From the NCBI GenBank assembly GCA_019314185.1, contig JAFCZU010000074.1, positions 1-13,239 on the forward strand: 13,239 nt of DNA. Direction: 5' to 3'. This stretch comes from Deltaproteobacteria bacterium. Lineage in GTDB: Bacteria > Desulfobacterota > Desulfobacteria > Desulfobacterales > ETH-SRB1. Position numbers and translations under genes: made by a program. Below are positions 1 to 5,991 of this stretch, one piece after another. The stretch's first letter is position 1. Every line of letters begins with the position of its first letter. The notes under the pieces were generated by a model, which saw nothing but the letters and a program-made list of their open reading frames with translations, was not told where the DNA came from and made no database searches.

Positions 1-97
1 CGCTTTCTAATAAAGGCGGACAACCTACTGTAATTTCAGTCAAATTATCAGCCACGAAATCAATCCGGATTCCCTTACTGTAACGAAACGTTACGAT
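1..97 (-). other. Window edge, possible partial reading frame
   Basis: On the minus strand a frame is open from the window edge back into the repeats. It reads GIRIDFVADNLTEITVGCPP near positions 70-10, which looks protein-like. I see no ATG and no ribosome binding site. The upstream part of the frame lies in a dispersed repeat (77-139) and then a heptad array. It may be the 3' part of a gene truncated or invaded by repeats, or chance. I do not recognise a family. Confidence 0.2.
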
Positions 98-139
98 TTG
101 GGGGGAAATGAGGGGAAGAAAGTGTGTAGAAATTACACG
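77..139 (+). repeat. Dispersed repeat A, copy 1 (63 bp)
   Basis: This segment matches 2559-2621 over 63 bp with about six substitutions and no indels. It contains a perfect inverted repeat, GTAACG around AAA and CGTTAC, at 80-94. A heptanucleotide array starts 12 bp downstream, and the second copy is also followed at once by a heptad array. The repeat therefore behaves as a leader of the arrays. Confidence 0.8.
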
Positions 140-151
140 GCCCACGGCCGA

Positions 152-424
152 AGACAGAGGGCGGAGGACAGACAACAGAGGGCAGAAGACAGATGGCAGA
201 TGGCAGAGGGCAGGGGACGGATGGCAGAGGGCGGAGGACAGAAGACAGAGGACGGAGGGCAGAAGACAGAGGACAGACGACGGAAGACAGAGGGCAGAAG
301 TCAGAAGACAGACGACGGAAGACAGAGGACAGAAGTCAGATGACAGATGACAGAGGACGGAGGGCAGATGGCGGAAGACAGATGACAGAGGACAGAGGAC
401 GAATGACAGAGGGTGGAGGGCTGA
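152..424 (+). repeat. Heptanucleotide array H1, 39 units, NGRCRGA family
   Basis: Thirty-nine consecutive 7-bp units can be laid out from 152 to 424 with no insertion or deletion. The consensus is NGRCRGA: position 1 takes any base, positions 3 and 5 are A or G, and positions 2, 4, 6 and 7 are nearly fixed. The plus strand is very purine rich. Because 7 is not a multiple of 3, the array gives long, low-complexity open frames in several frames with a 7-residue period. I read these as artefacts, not proteins. The array ends 42 bp from the slyD stop codon. Confidence 0.95.
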
Positions 425-465
425 GAGGTTTTCTCCCACTCCCCCCGCAGTTGGCAGAGCGTAGT

Positions 466-984
466 CTATTGGTCACAGCTGCAACCGCTGCCACACTGAG
501 TACCACTTGAAGAATCGCACCCGCAGCTCCCCAACACTGCAGCCAATTCTTCAGCGCTTGGCTTCCGAACCTCGACCACCTTAACATCAAAATGGAGACG
601 TTCGCCGGCGAGTTGGTGATTCAGGTCAATAGTGATGGTATCTTCTTCGACCGACTTCACAGAAAACGTAACGAGTCCGTTCGGTCTCTGGGCCTGAAAC
701 ATCATGCCCGGTTCGATCTTCATATCAGCAGGGACCTGGTCGCGGGGAATTACCTGGAACAGGTCTTCCCTGATCTGGCCATACGCGTTCTCCGGCTCTA
801 CCGTAATCTTGCCGCCGTCGCCTGCTGCCATCCCTTTGAGCTTGTTTTCAAGCCCCGGAATGATCCGGCCGGTTCCGGCAATGAAAGTCAATGGGTTGCC
901 TGCAGGGGAACGGTCGATCTCCTTGCCGGAGTCAAGAGTAAGGCAGTATTCAACGGCTACATACATATTGTCTGCAATCATCAT
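466..984 (-). CDS. slyD: SlyD-like FKBP-type peptidyl-prolyl cis-trans isomerase
   Basis: The 172-residue product is a cytoplasmic prolyl isomerase and chaperone of the SlyD type. The FKBP half has the signatures GTGRIIPGLENKLKGMAAGD (about residues 37-56) and ENAYG (65-69). The insert-in-flap domain follows (about 72-120), then the returning FKBP strand with NHQLAGERLHFDV (about 122-134). The C-terminal tail (154-172) holds five cysteines, a short form of the metal-binding tail that in SlyD binds nickel and supports hydrogenase maturation. I chose the ATG at 984 because GGAG sits 9 bp upstream. An ATG at 1101 in the same frame would add 39 residues foreign to the family. A promoter is proposed at 1152-1180. 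The gene is monocistronic between two heptad arrays. Confidence 0.93.
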   Translation of the reverse strand: MMIADNMYVAVEYCLTLDSGKEIDRSPAGNPLTFIAGTGRIIPGLENKLKGMAAGDGGKITVEPENAYGQIREDLFQVIPRDQVPADMKIEPGMMFQAQRPNGLVTFSVKSVEEDTITIDLNHQLAGERLHFDVKVVEVRKPSAEELAAVLGSCGCDSSSGTQCGSGCSCDQ

Positions 985-1151
985 GAGCGTATTCTCCTTT
1001 TCAATAAAAACACCCGGCGAAAATTCGCACCGTGCGAACTTTGATCCGGGTTCATGCTGTTTTGATACGTTGGGTCTGTTGGCCCGAAAGATCAACCCCA
1101 ACCGTCAGTTTCGTGGGAAGATGGAAATTTGCTTTTTCCTTTGTGTATTAA

Positions 1152-1180
1152 AATATTGCAGGAATCAGATTATATGTCAA
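1152..1180 (-). promoter_or_regulatory. Putative sigma-70 promoter of slyD
   Basis: On the minus strand a perfect TTGACA (1180-1175) is followed after 17 bp by AATATT (1157-1152). It points at slyD and would give a leader of about 160 nt. The -35 box overlaps the palindrome at 1176-1193. The -10 box is only a moderate match. Confidence 0.45.
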
Positions 1181-1193
1181 GCCCGGGCTTGAC
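1176..1193. promoter_or_regulatory. 18-bp perfect palindrome over the slyD -35 box
   Basis: GTCAAGCCCGGGCTTGAC is a perfect palindrome. It has no T tract, so it is unlikely to be a terminator. It overlaps the proposed -35 box of slyD, as an operator would. The same outer arms, GTCAAG-N6-CTTGAC, recur at 6286-6303 upstream of the HU gene. Confidence 0.5.
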
Positions 1194-1207
1194 GTTACCA
1201 GATAAGG

Positions 1208-1410
1208 ATGACTGAGGACGGATGGCAGAGGACAGAGGGCGGAGGGCGGATGACAGATGACTGAGGACGGATGGCAGAGGACAGATGACAGAGGACAGAG
1301 GGCAGAGGACAGATGACAGAGGACAGATGGCGGAGGGCGGAGGACAGATGACGGAGGACAGATGACAGACAACAGTAGACAGAGGGCAGATGACAGAGGA
1401 CGGAGGGCTA
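1208..1410 (+). repeat. Heptanucleotide array H2, 29 units
   Basis: Twenty-nine units of the same family as H1 run from 1208 to 1410 in strict 7-nt register with no indel. In this phase they read mostly AKGRCRG. The last unit contains the CTA that is the TAG stop of the four-helix-bundle gene on the minus strand. The array fills most of the gap between that gene and the slyD promoter. Confidence 0.95.
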
Positions 1411-1800
1411 TTTGTTTTTGTAGCGTGCGCACCACTTCTCTGGCTCTTGCATCATCTTGCCGAGCATTCTGCCAATTTCCTTACACATTTGAAGCAGCTT
1501 TTTATGTTGTTGGTTTGAAATATATTTGCAGGCAAGGCAGGAATCCAACCAGTGCTGGGTTTCGGCTTGCTCCCCATCCGCATCGGTTAGCTTACTGACA
1601 AAGTGTGCAGCATAGCGACGCTTCTGCCATGATTCGGCGATATTGGCTCCAATGGATCGAGACGATCGTCTGATCTGATCTGTAAGCGAATAGAGTTCTT
1701 CTTTCGGGAATTTCTTCGTAAGTTCAAAAATCTCTCCCTGCAACTCAAAGGCCTTTTTGTAAACGGTCAAATCCCGAAAACTCTCAATCCGTTCACTCAT
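1408..1800 (-). CDS. Four-helix-bundle protein (S23/IVP family)
   Basis: The 130-residue product matches the four-helix-bundle family first met in 23S rRNA intervening sequences (TIGR02436-like). Typical features are the N-terminal FRDLTVYKKAFEL, then FPKEELYSLTDQIRRSSRSI and GANIAES (about residues 31-57), and a C-terminal helix with KEIGRMLGKMM. Members form pentameric rings. The molecular role of free-standing members is unclear, and the Avd protein of diversity-generating retroelements shares the fold. There is no reverse transcriptase or rRNA here. I chose the ATG at 1800 because the family begins there; an upstream ATG at 1878 would add 26 residues made largely of heptad repeat. The ribosome binding site (GAGGGAAG) lies at the edge of array H3, and the stop codon lies in the last unit of H2, so the gene is bracketed by arrays. 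Confidence 0.9.
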   Translation of the reverse strand: MSERIESFRDLTVYKKAFELQGEIFELTKKFPKEELYSLTDQIRRSSRSIGANIAESWQKRRYAAHFVSKLTDADGEQAETQHWLDSCLACKYISNQQHKKLLQMCKEIGRMLGKMMQEPEKWCARYKNK

Positions 1801-1863
1801 TCGTCTTCCCTCATCTGTCCGCTGCCCTCTGTCATCTGTCATCTGCCGTCTGCTCTCTGGTCT
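1801..1863 (-). repeat. Heptanucleotide array H3, 9 units, inverted
   Basis: About nine units in 7-nt register, mostly reading CTGYCNT on the plus strand, lie between the four-helix-bundle start codon and the body of the ORF6N gene. The purine-rich strand is the minus strand here, opposite to H1 and H2. The array supplies the last nine residues and the stop codon of the ORF6N gene. Confidence 0.85.
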
Positions 1864-2401
1864 TGCCGTAAGCCGCACGGCCTTCCTTTACGACGAAACC
1901 AATCTTTTTACGCGGCTTTTCAGGTGGCATCATGAGTTCGTGGATGGCTTCGAAGACTATCTTGAACTGCTCGTCATAGTTTTTTTCTAATGCCACCAGC
2001 TTGCGTGCAAGATCCTTATGTGTAGCCAGCATTTGGCGAAGCTGTACGAAGGCGCGCATGATGGCTATATTGACTTCGATGGCGCGATCACTTTTCAAGA
2101 CGCTTGAAAGCATGGCAACGCCTTGTTCTGTGAAAGCCATGGGTCTATATCTCAAGCCCATCTTATCACGATTGGAGGTCACAAATTGTGATCTCCAATT
2201 TTCAAATTCTTCTTTTGTTAGCTCAAACATGAAATCACCAGGAAAGCGTTTTATGTTTCGTCTTACCGCTTGCTTTAACGCTCTTGTTTCCACCCCATAA
2301 AGTTCTGCAAGATCTCTATCAAGCATGACTTTGTGTCCGTGGATCAATATAATCGCCTTCTCAATTCGCTCAACAGGCACTATTGATTTCCGTTTTCCCA
2401 T
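1832..2401 (-). CDS. ORF6N domain-containing protein
   Basis: The 189-residue product has an N-terminal ORF6N domain (about residues 8-100). Visible motifs are [20 protein letters not shown] (21-40), [19 protein letters not shown] (47-65) and [14 protein letters not shown] (89-102). The domain is found in phage and bacterial KilA-N-type proteins and is thought to bind DNA. A helical, probably coiled-coil segment follows (about 115-155), and the usual end [10 protein letters not shown] is present. The last nine residues (TREQTADDR) are encoded by heptad array H3, so the native stop seems to have been replaced by the array. The ATG at 2401 has AAAGGA just upstream. Such genes are often spread by phages and mobile islands. 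The target here is unknown. Confidence 0.88.
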   Translation of the reverse strand: MGKRKSIVPVERIEKAIILIHGHKVMLDRDLAELYGVETRALKQAVRRNIKRFPGDFMFELTKEEFENWRSQFVTSNRDKMGLRYRPMAFTEQGVAMLSSVLKSDRAIEVNIAIMRAFVQLRQMLATHKDLARKLVALEKNYDEQFKIVFEAIHELMMPPEKPRKKIGFVVKEGRAAYGKTREQTADDR

Positions 2402-2495
2402 AATCCTTTCTCTTATCTATGTAGGTTATTACTAAATGGCGTTGATCTGTGTTCCTGCTCGCAGAAAGAGCAGGGGGGTTGTGCAACGATTGGGG

Positions 2496-2540
2496 AATAT
2501 ACCCTTATCCATTTGAAATGTCCAGGAATTTTGAATTTCG
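2496..2540 (+). repeat. Dispersed repeat B, copy 1
   Basis: The segment begins AATATACCCTTATCC and continues with TTTGAAATGTCCAG. It recurs at 4610 and 7548, and a partial copy lies at 7638. This copy is the most diverged at its 3' end and is not directly followed by a GGTNTC-type array. It lies in a 372-bp stretch without a gene (2402-2773) made mainly of repeats. Confidence 0.75.
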
Positions 2541-2558
2541 CCCGGGTGTAACAATCTG

Positions 2559-2621
2559 ACTGTAACGAAATGTTACGATTTGGGGAGAAATGAAGGGAAG
2601 AAAGTGTGTAGATGTTATACG
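2559..2621 (+). repeat. Dispersed repeat A, copy 2 (63 bp)
   Basis: This is the second copy of the 77-139 element, about 90% identical. The inverted repeat is slightly broken here (GTAAC, GAAAT, GTTAC at 2562-2576). A short heptad array of another sequence family follows immediately. Confidence 0.8.
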
Positions 2622-2656
2622 ATTGAGGTTCAAGGTTCAAGGTTCAAGGTTCAAAG
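2622..2656 (+). repeat. Heptad array, TTCAAGG family, short
   Basis: Three identical TTCAAGG units, with one degenerate unit on each side, lie directly behind dispersed repeat A. This is a distinct heptad family. In the remaining stretch 2657-2773 I see only an imperfect inverted repeat around 2665-2700 and no gene. Confidence 0.8.
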
Positions 2657-2773
2657 CTGATTCAGCCGTCGTAGCCAAAGCTACTATGGCGAAGTCGGCA
2701 AGCTCAAAGGGGGGTCAGAGATCAGCGATCATCTACCTTTTCTTTGTACGCTTCTGCTTCTTACATTGCTATT

Positions 2774-3235
2774 TCACGAACCTTTGGCGCGGAGCTTCTT
2801 TATTTCACGCAACAACCTGACATCTTCCTGATGGCGCGGATTATCTATGCGCCTTTTGATGCGAATGAGGCTATCTATGTCTATCCAGTAAGCCTTGGCG
2901 ACGCCGTATTGACCCTTGATTCGCTTTTCCCAGGCAGTTTCGAATCTTGCTCCCTTAACATGGCGAAGGAGGTCTATTCTGTCTGGCGCGAGTCCCAATT
3001 GTAAAATTTCCTCCGGGTGTTCGGTGTCAAGGAGATAAGGGCTTCCGAACTCGCGCAAGGCATTGTTGGCTCGTTTCACATTTTCAGGCGCAGGATCAAT
3101 CCATAGATCCATGTCCTTTGTATAGCGGGGTTTTACATGGTAAATGAACGCGAGGCCGCCAATGATAAGATATCTGACCCCGTGTTTGTACAGCAGTCCA
3201 AGCATGTCTTCAAAATCCCCTATGGCCTCCGTCAT
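2774..3235 (-). CDS. Nucleotidyltransferase-fold protein (AbiEii/DUF6036-like)
   Basis: The 153-residue product has the polymerase-beta-type nucleotidyltransferase signature. GG is at residues 26-27, the catalytic pair is in TKDMDLWI (Asp41 and Asp43), and a third acidic residue is in DRIDLL (Asp88). The C-terminal helix IRIKRRIDNPRHQEDVRLL matches the usual substrate-proximal end. Families of this type include the toxin halves of toxin-antitoxin and abortive-infection pairs that transfer nucleotides to RNA or protein. The start ATG overlaps the stop of the upstream small gene (TAATG), so the two are translationally coupled. The substrate cannot be read from the sequence. Confidence 0.85.
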   Translation of the reverse strand: MTEAIGDFEDMLGLLYKHGVRYLIIGGLAFIYHVKPRYTKDMDLWIDPAPENVKRANNALREFGSPYLLDTEHPEEILQLGLAPDRIDLLRHVKGARFETAWEKRIKGQYGVAKAYWIDIDSLIRIKRRIDNPRHQEDVRLLREIKKLRAKGS

Positions 3236-3447
3236 TATGGCTCCTCTTTTTCAGAGGCATCATTTTTCATACGCGTCTGCTTTACCTTCATCACATCCCT
3301 GCGGATTGCAACCAAGGCGGATAATCGTTGTTCAGGGGTTTGACGTTGCCAAAAATCTAAATCCCACTTTTCTGCGTCTTGGAAGCTTGAAGTACGGTGA
3401 GCCACTATTCGCTTTCGGCGTTTTAAAGATCTATCTCTAATTCCCAT
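3235..3447 (-). CDS. Small protein coupled to the nucleotidyltransferase, putative antitoxin or partner
   Basis: The 70-residue product is basic at its N-terminus (residues 1-16). It has a central motif SFQDAEKWDLDFWQRQTPEQ (about 20-39), then RLSALVAIRRDVMKV and a charged tail. Small proteins with a WDxxFWxxxTPExRL core are, in my recollection, common partners directly upstream of this kind of nucleotidyltransferase. An antitoxin or adaptor role is inferred only from that context. I chose the ATG at 3447 because AAGGA lies about 10 bp upstream. A start at 3534 would add 29 residues with no ribosome binding site. Its stop overlaps the start of the next gene. Confidence 0.65.
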   Translation of the reverse strand: MGIRDRSLKRRKRIVAHRTSSFQDAEKWDLDFWQRQTPEQRLSALVAIRRDVMKVKQTRMKNDASEKEEP

Positions 3448-3568
3448 TTCCGGTATTCCTTTTTGTGGTTCACTCTTGCAGTTGCTATTGGCGGAGAGTT
3501 CCGAACTTCTCCTTTGGCACCTTAAGGCTACCAATTCCGTGGTTCCACTGCAAGTGGTATATCATAAT

Positions 3569-3651
3569 CATGGACGTGTTTGTATAATATGTCCAAATAC
3601 TAACGAAACATGGACATGTTTCTGAAACATGTCCATGACATGGACGTGTTA
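3569..3651. promoter_or_regulatory. Cluster of CATGGACRTGTTT sites with a perfect inverted repeat
   Basis: Four copies of a 13-bp motif lie within 83 bp. Direct copies start at 3569, 3609 and 3639, the last with one mismatch at its end, and an inverted copy is at 3625-3637. The copies at 3609 and 3625 form a perfect 13-bp inverted repeat with a 3-nt CTG loop (3609-3637). There is no T tract. The cluster lies upstream of the small gene and nucleotidyltransferase pair and just behind the Fic remnant. An isolated copy is at 6259-6271. It resembles a multi-site operator. Confidence 0.6.
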
Positions 3652-3765
3652 TCTGGACAAGAGTTCGTAAAGCTTAACATTTAAGTATAGGTTTTCTTTA
3701 CCTGTCTTATGCCGTTGAACAATTCCGATCTTTTCTAGTTCTTTTAGGTAGTAACCCGCTGTCAT
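3649..3765 (-). pseudogene. C-terminal remnant of a Fic-type protein, cut by a heptad array
   Basis: On the minus strand an open frame ending at TAA (3651-3649) encodes GYYLKELEKIGIVQ, then RHKTGKENLYLNVKLYELLS. This strongly resembles the winged-helix C-terminus of Fic-family proteins, where a recognition helix, an I/L-x-E/Q-x turn and a GKEN-YLN strand pair precede the end. Everything upstream is missing: at 3760 the frame runs straight into heptad array H4 and reaches a stop at 3792-3790. An ATG inside the array (3765) would give a peptide of only about 38 residues. I read it as a dead stump, with the array marking the break. Confidence 0.65.
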
Positions 3766-3836
3766 CTGTCTTCCGCCCTCTGTCATCTGTTATCCGTCGT
3801 CTGTCCTCTGCCCTCCGTCATCTGTCTTCCGCTGTC
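3760..3836 (-). repeat. Heptanucleotide array H4, 11 units, inverted
   Basis: Eleven YGYCNTC-type units run in strict register from 3760 to 3836, so the purine-rich strand is the minus strand. The array joins the Fic remnant on one side and lies 29 bp from the stop codon of the cyclic-nucleotide-binding-domain gene on the other. Confidence 0.92.
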
Positions 3837-3865
3837 TGAGCCTCCATGAGGACCTCTTACTTGTC

Positions 3866-4354
3866 CTACTTGATCAGCGTCATTTCTTCCTTGAGCCTGA
3901 TCAATTCGTCAGTGGTATACCGCAATCGATTGGCCAGAATCTGTGAAAATACCCGGTAAAGTATGTAGCAGAAGGCAAGTTTGTCGTTGCCTGACAGCCT
4001 GTCAATATATGAGACATCTGCTGTCAGACACGTCCCCTCATCAACGCCGTAGACAGACGCCGATCTGGCCGAGCCATCAATTATACCCATCTCGCCGAAC
4101 ACATCGCCCCTGCGCTTGAGAACGCTCAGCTCTCTGTCCTGCTTGACGATTTTTACTTTGCCCGAGACAACAAAGTATATCCAGTTGTCATAGCTTCCCT
4201 CTGTCATAATCAACTCGCCTGGATTGTACTTCCGTATCTTGCTCAGCTTAACAATGCCGCGAAGGTCTTTGTCGGTAAATAAATCCAGCGTGGGTATCTT
4301 CTTGATTTTTTGGATAATTTCGTCATTGTCTTTCAAATAGTCAGATTCTATCAT
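3866..4354 (-). CDS. Stand-alone cyclic-nucleotide-binding-domain protein
   Basis: The 162-residue product is one CRP/FNR-type sensor domain (about residues 20-125). It has the usual beta-roll, with YNPGELIMTEGSYDNWIYFV (43-62) and VSGKVKIV, and the phosphate-binding cassette GDVFGEMGIIDGSARSAS (83-100), including Glu88 and Arg97. A long C-terminal helix follows, ending in a charged stretch (about 125-162). There is no helix-turn-helix, so it is probably not itself a transcription factor. It may regulate a partner or another process after binding a cyclic nucleotide. I chose the ATG at 4354, which has a full AGGAGG 8-9 bp upstream. A start at 4396 would translate the end of the MITE-like element next door. 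That element has inserted about 20 bp upstream of the start and may have displaced the original promoter. Confidence 0.88.
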   Translation of the reverse strand: MIESDYLKDNDEIIQKIKKIPTLDLFTDKDLRGIVKLSKIRKYNPGELIMTEGSYDNWIYFVVSGKVKIVKQDRELSVLKRRGDVFGEMGIIDGSARSASVYGVDEGTCLTADVSYIDRLSGNDKLAFCYILYRVFSQILANRLRYTTDELIRLKEEMTLIK

Positions 4355-4374
4355 CCTTGCTGCCTCCTCGTATT

Positions 4375-4516
4375 GAGACCTTTGAAAAACTGCCATTTCC
4401 CCGTGATGCGGCGTCAGGCTTCAAATTTTCATCCTCAAAATACCCAATGTATTCCTCCGGTTAAAATTTTCGTCTTCCTTGCCTGACGAAAAAATGTCGC
4501 GTTTTTCAAAGGTCTC
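4375..4516. mobile_element. 142-bp MITE-like element with 16-bp terminal inverted repeats
   Basis: The ends GAGACCTTTGAAAAAC (4375-4390) and its exact reverse complement (4501-4516) form perfect 16-bp terminal inverted repeats. They are flanked by the direct repeat GTATT (4370-4374 and 4517-4521), a likely 5-bp target-site duplication. A second inner pair, CGTCAGGC (4412-4419) and GCCTGACG (4481-4488), shows that much of the element can fold on itself. It has no coding capacity, so a transposase in trans would be needed. The family is not identified. Confidence 0.85.
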
Positions 4517-4533
4517 GTATTGAAGCCGATTGA

Positions 4534-4692
4534 GTGCTTTCGGGTTCCGTGTTTTGGGTTTTGTGTATTAGGCAAAAACGAATCGCAAAAAAACTCCATT
4601 ATTTTAAAAAATATACCCTTATCCGTTTGAAATGTCCAGAAAGTTTGAGAGCAGGGATCGGGTTTCAGGTGTCGGGGATCAGGTGTCAGGAT
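4534..4692 (+). repeat. Degenerate heptads, dispersed repeat B copy 2 and GGTNTC heptads
   Basis: Three blocks follow the MITE. First come about five degenerate heptads (4534-4568, TTYNGKG type). Dispersed repeat B copy 2 starts at 4610 and runs on through AGTTTGAGAGCAGG. Then about six heptads of the TCRGGTK family run in register to 4692, ending in GGATGAAG. Copy 3 at 7548 has the same order and almost the same leader. No gene is visible here. Confidence 0.8.
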
Positions 4693-4714
4693 GAAGGGGT
4701 GGAGACGGCCGAGT

Positions 4715-5866
4715 TCATATGATTTCACCCTCCCAAAGCATTGCACAAAAAATATGCCATGGCAAAACAGTGATGTTTGAAGACAGTTTTCTGGGAAAAG
4801 GATCTCGGGAAACGATAAGGCCTTTTTTGCACTTCTGTTCTTCTTGAAAGAGGTGGATTCCCTTTGTCTTATCTCCCGCGTTTTCAGAGGCCTTAATTTC
4901 GATCGCGACCTCGGCATCTCCCAGGATGAAGTCGACTTCCGTGCCACTCGCTGTTCTCCAGAATGCCATGGGGAAGTCCCGCCTGCTGTAATGCCTGTAC
5001 GCCCAGCACTCCTGAAGAATAAAATGCTCAAAGGCCCTGCCATACTCTGTGGTGCCGGGGGTGAGGGACTTGTAGCCTAAAAGGCTCGACACAATACCCA
5101 TGTCAAAGAAAAAGAATTTTGCGGTTTCAATGAGCCTCCTTTTCTTTGATTTTTTCCAGGGCAATAATTGGCGCCCTATCAGGGTATCTTCAAGTATTTG
5201 ATAATATTCTCTAATCGTCTTCACAGAAACACCGGATTCTCGGGCTGCATTGGAGTAATTCAACAGCATTCCATTCGTAATAGCCGCTGACTGCAAGAAT
5301 CGAGAAAAAGCCGGCAGATTTCTGGTGAGCGCCTCGGCTTGAATTTCTTCTTTGAGATAGTCATGGACATAAGCCTTCAGGTCCATTTCGCTGTCCGGCG
5401 AAAGGTAGTGAGAAGGCAGAAGGCCGGACGACAGTGCCTTGTCCAAGTTGAAGTCCTTTAACTCCTTGGTCACCAAGGGGTAAAGCTCAAAGCGCCAGGC
5501 CCTTCCACCCAACAGATTGGCCTTCCCCCTTCTGAACTTACGGGCGCTCGATCCCGATAGGATAAATTGGAATCCGGCATTTTCTATGAGCCAATGAATC
5601 TCGTCCATGAGATGAGGAATCTTCTGAACCTCATCGATAACAACTGTCTTGGAAGGCTGCGCCCCAAGCATCTGGCGTAGCCTGGTAGGTCGCTGACTCA
5701 ATGACAAGAAAAGATCATAATCGAGCAAATCGATCCAGCAAGCACGGGGAAATTGTTGACGCATCAGAGTTGTCTTGCCCGTCTTTCTCGGCCCCCACAA
5801 AAAGGCGGAACGATCTAACGGTACGTCAATCCGTTGAATCCTTTCAATTAGGGCAGTAGTACGCAT
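4715..5866 (-). CDS. AAA ATPase with C-terminal DUF4143 domain (ATP-binding protein)
   Basis: The 383-residue product is a P-loop ATPase of the AAA_14/DUF4143 type. Walker A is GPRKTGKTT (residues 25-33), Walker B is VVIDEV (75-80) and sensor 1 is FILSGSSARK (101-110). A central winged-helix segment has SGVSVKTIREYYQILEDT (about 211-228). The C-terminal domain carries the nuclease-like motif TEVDFILGDAEVAIEIKAS, of PD-(D/E)XK pattern (E-x-D, then E-x-K). Length and order are normal for the family, which is widespread, frequently transferred and of unknown cellular role. A near-consensus promoter ends 6 bp before the ATG and no ribosome binding site is visible, so a leaderless mRNA is likely. 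It resembles the ATPase at 8666-9805 in architecture but is clearly diverged. Confidence 0.92.
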   Translation of the reverse strand: MRTTALIERIQRIDVPLDRSAFLWGPRKTGKTTLMRQQFPRACWIDLLDYDLFLSLSQRPTRLRQMLGAQPSKTVVIDEVQKIPHLMDEIHWLIENAGFQFILSGSSARKFRRGKANLLGGRAWRFELYPLVTKELKDFNLDKALSSGLLPSHYLSPDSEMDLKAYVHDYLKEEIQAEALTRNLPAFSRFLQSAAITNGMLLNYSNAARESGVSVKTIREYYQILEDTLIGRQLLPWKKSKKRRLIETAKFFFFDMGIVSSLLGYKSLTPGTTEYGRAFEHFILQECWAYRHYSRRDFPMAFWRTASGTEVDFILGDAEVAIEIKASENAGDKTKGIHLFQEEQKCKKGLIVSRDPFPRKLSSNITVLPWHIFCAMLWEGEII

Positions 5867-5872
5867 ACCCGG

Positions 5873-5901
5873 TATATATGATATCCTTTACCTTAAGTCA
5901 A
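5873..5901 (-). promoter_or_regulatory. Strong promoter giving a leaderless ATPase mRNA
   Basis: TTGACT (5901-5896), a 17-bp spacer and TATATA (5878-5873) form a near-consensus sigma-70 promoter. Only CCGGGT separates the -10 box from the ATG at 5866, so transcription should start at or next to the start codon. A 16-bp imperfect palindrome (TTTACCTTAAGTCAAA on the plus strand, 5887-5902) overlaps the -35 box, suggesting control by a repressor. Confidence 0.65.
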
Positions 5902-5991
5902 ATTATTTGTGATAATATGGAGTAGACTCTCAATAATCGGCAAAAACCCTTGGAGCCGTCCTAACAAAGCAAGGGATTAGGGAGGCAAAAT

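Noticed and set aside
152..424. CRISPR array
   Set aside because: Seven-bp units without spacers, no leader with cas genes; not a CRISPR.
98..510. Long open frames in array H1 giving proteins rich in QKTEDR repeats
   Set aside because: They exist in more than one frame at once and follow from a stop-poor 7-bp repeat; no ribosome binding site or conserved domain.
592..1044. A 150-residue plus-strand frame opposite slyD
   Set aside because: Shadow of slyD; no ribosome binding site and no recognisable domain.
1148..1435. Open frame on the minus strand giving Leu/Ser/Pro/Cys repeats over array H2
   Set aside because: It is the reverse strand of the array and overlaps the end of a real gene.
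1408..1800. Diversity-generating retroelement, because the four-helix-bundle protein shares the Avd fold
   Set aside because: No reverse transcriptase, template repeat or variable-repeat target gene in the window.
1408..1800. rRNA intervening sequence carrying the S23-type gene
   Set aside because: No 23S rRNA sequence surrounds it.
2413..2640. A 75-residue minus-strand frame in the gap 2402-2773
   Set aside because: It is made of dispersed repeats A and B; similar peptides arise wherever the repeats occur.
4435..5043. A 202-residue minus-strand open frame over the MITE, repeats and ATPase 3' end
   Set aside because: It is out of frame with the real ATPase gene and runs through repeat DNA.
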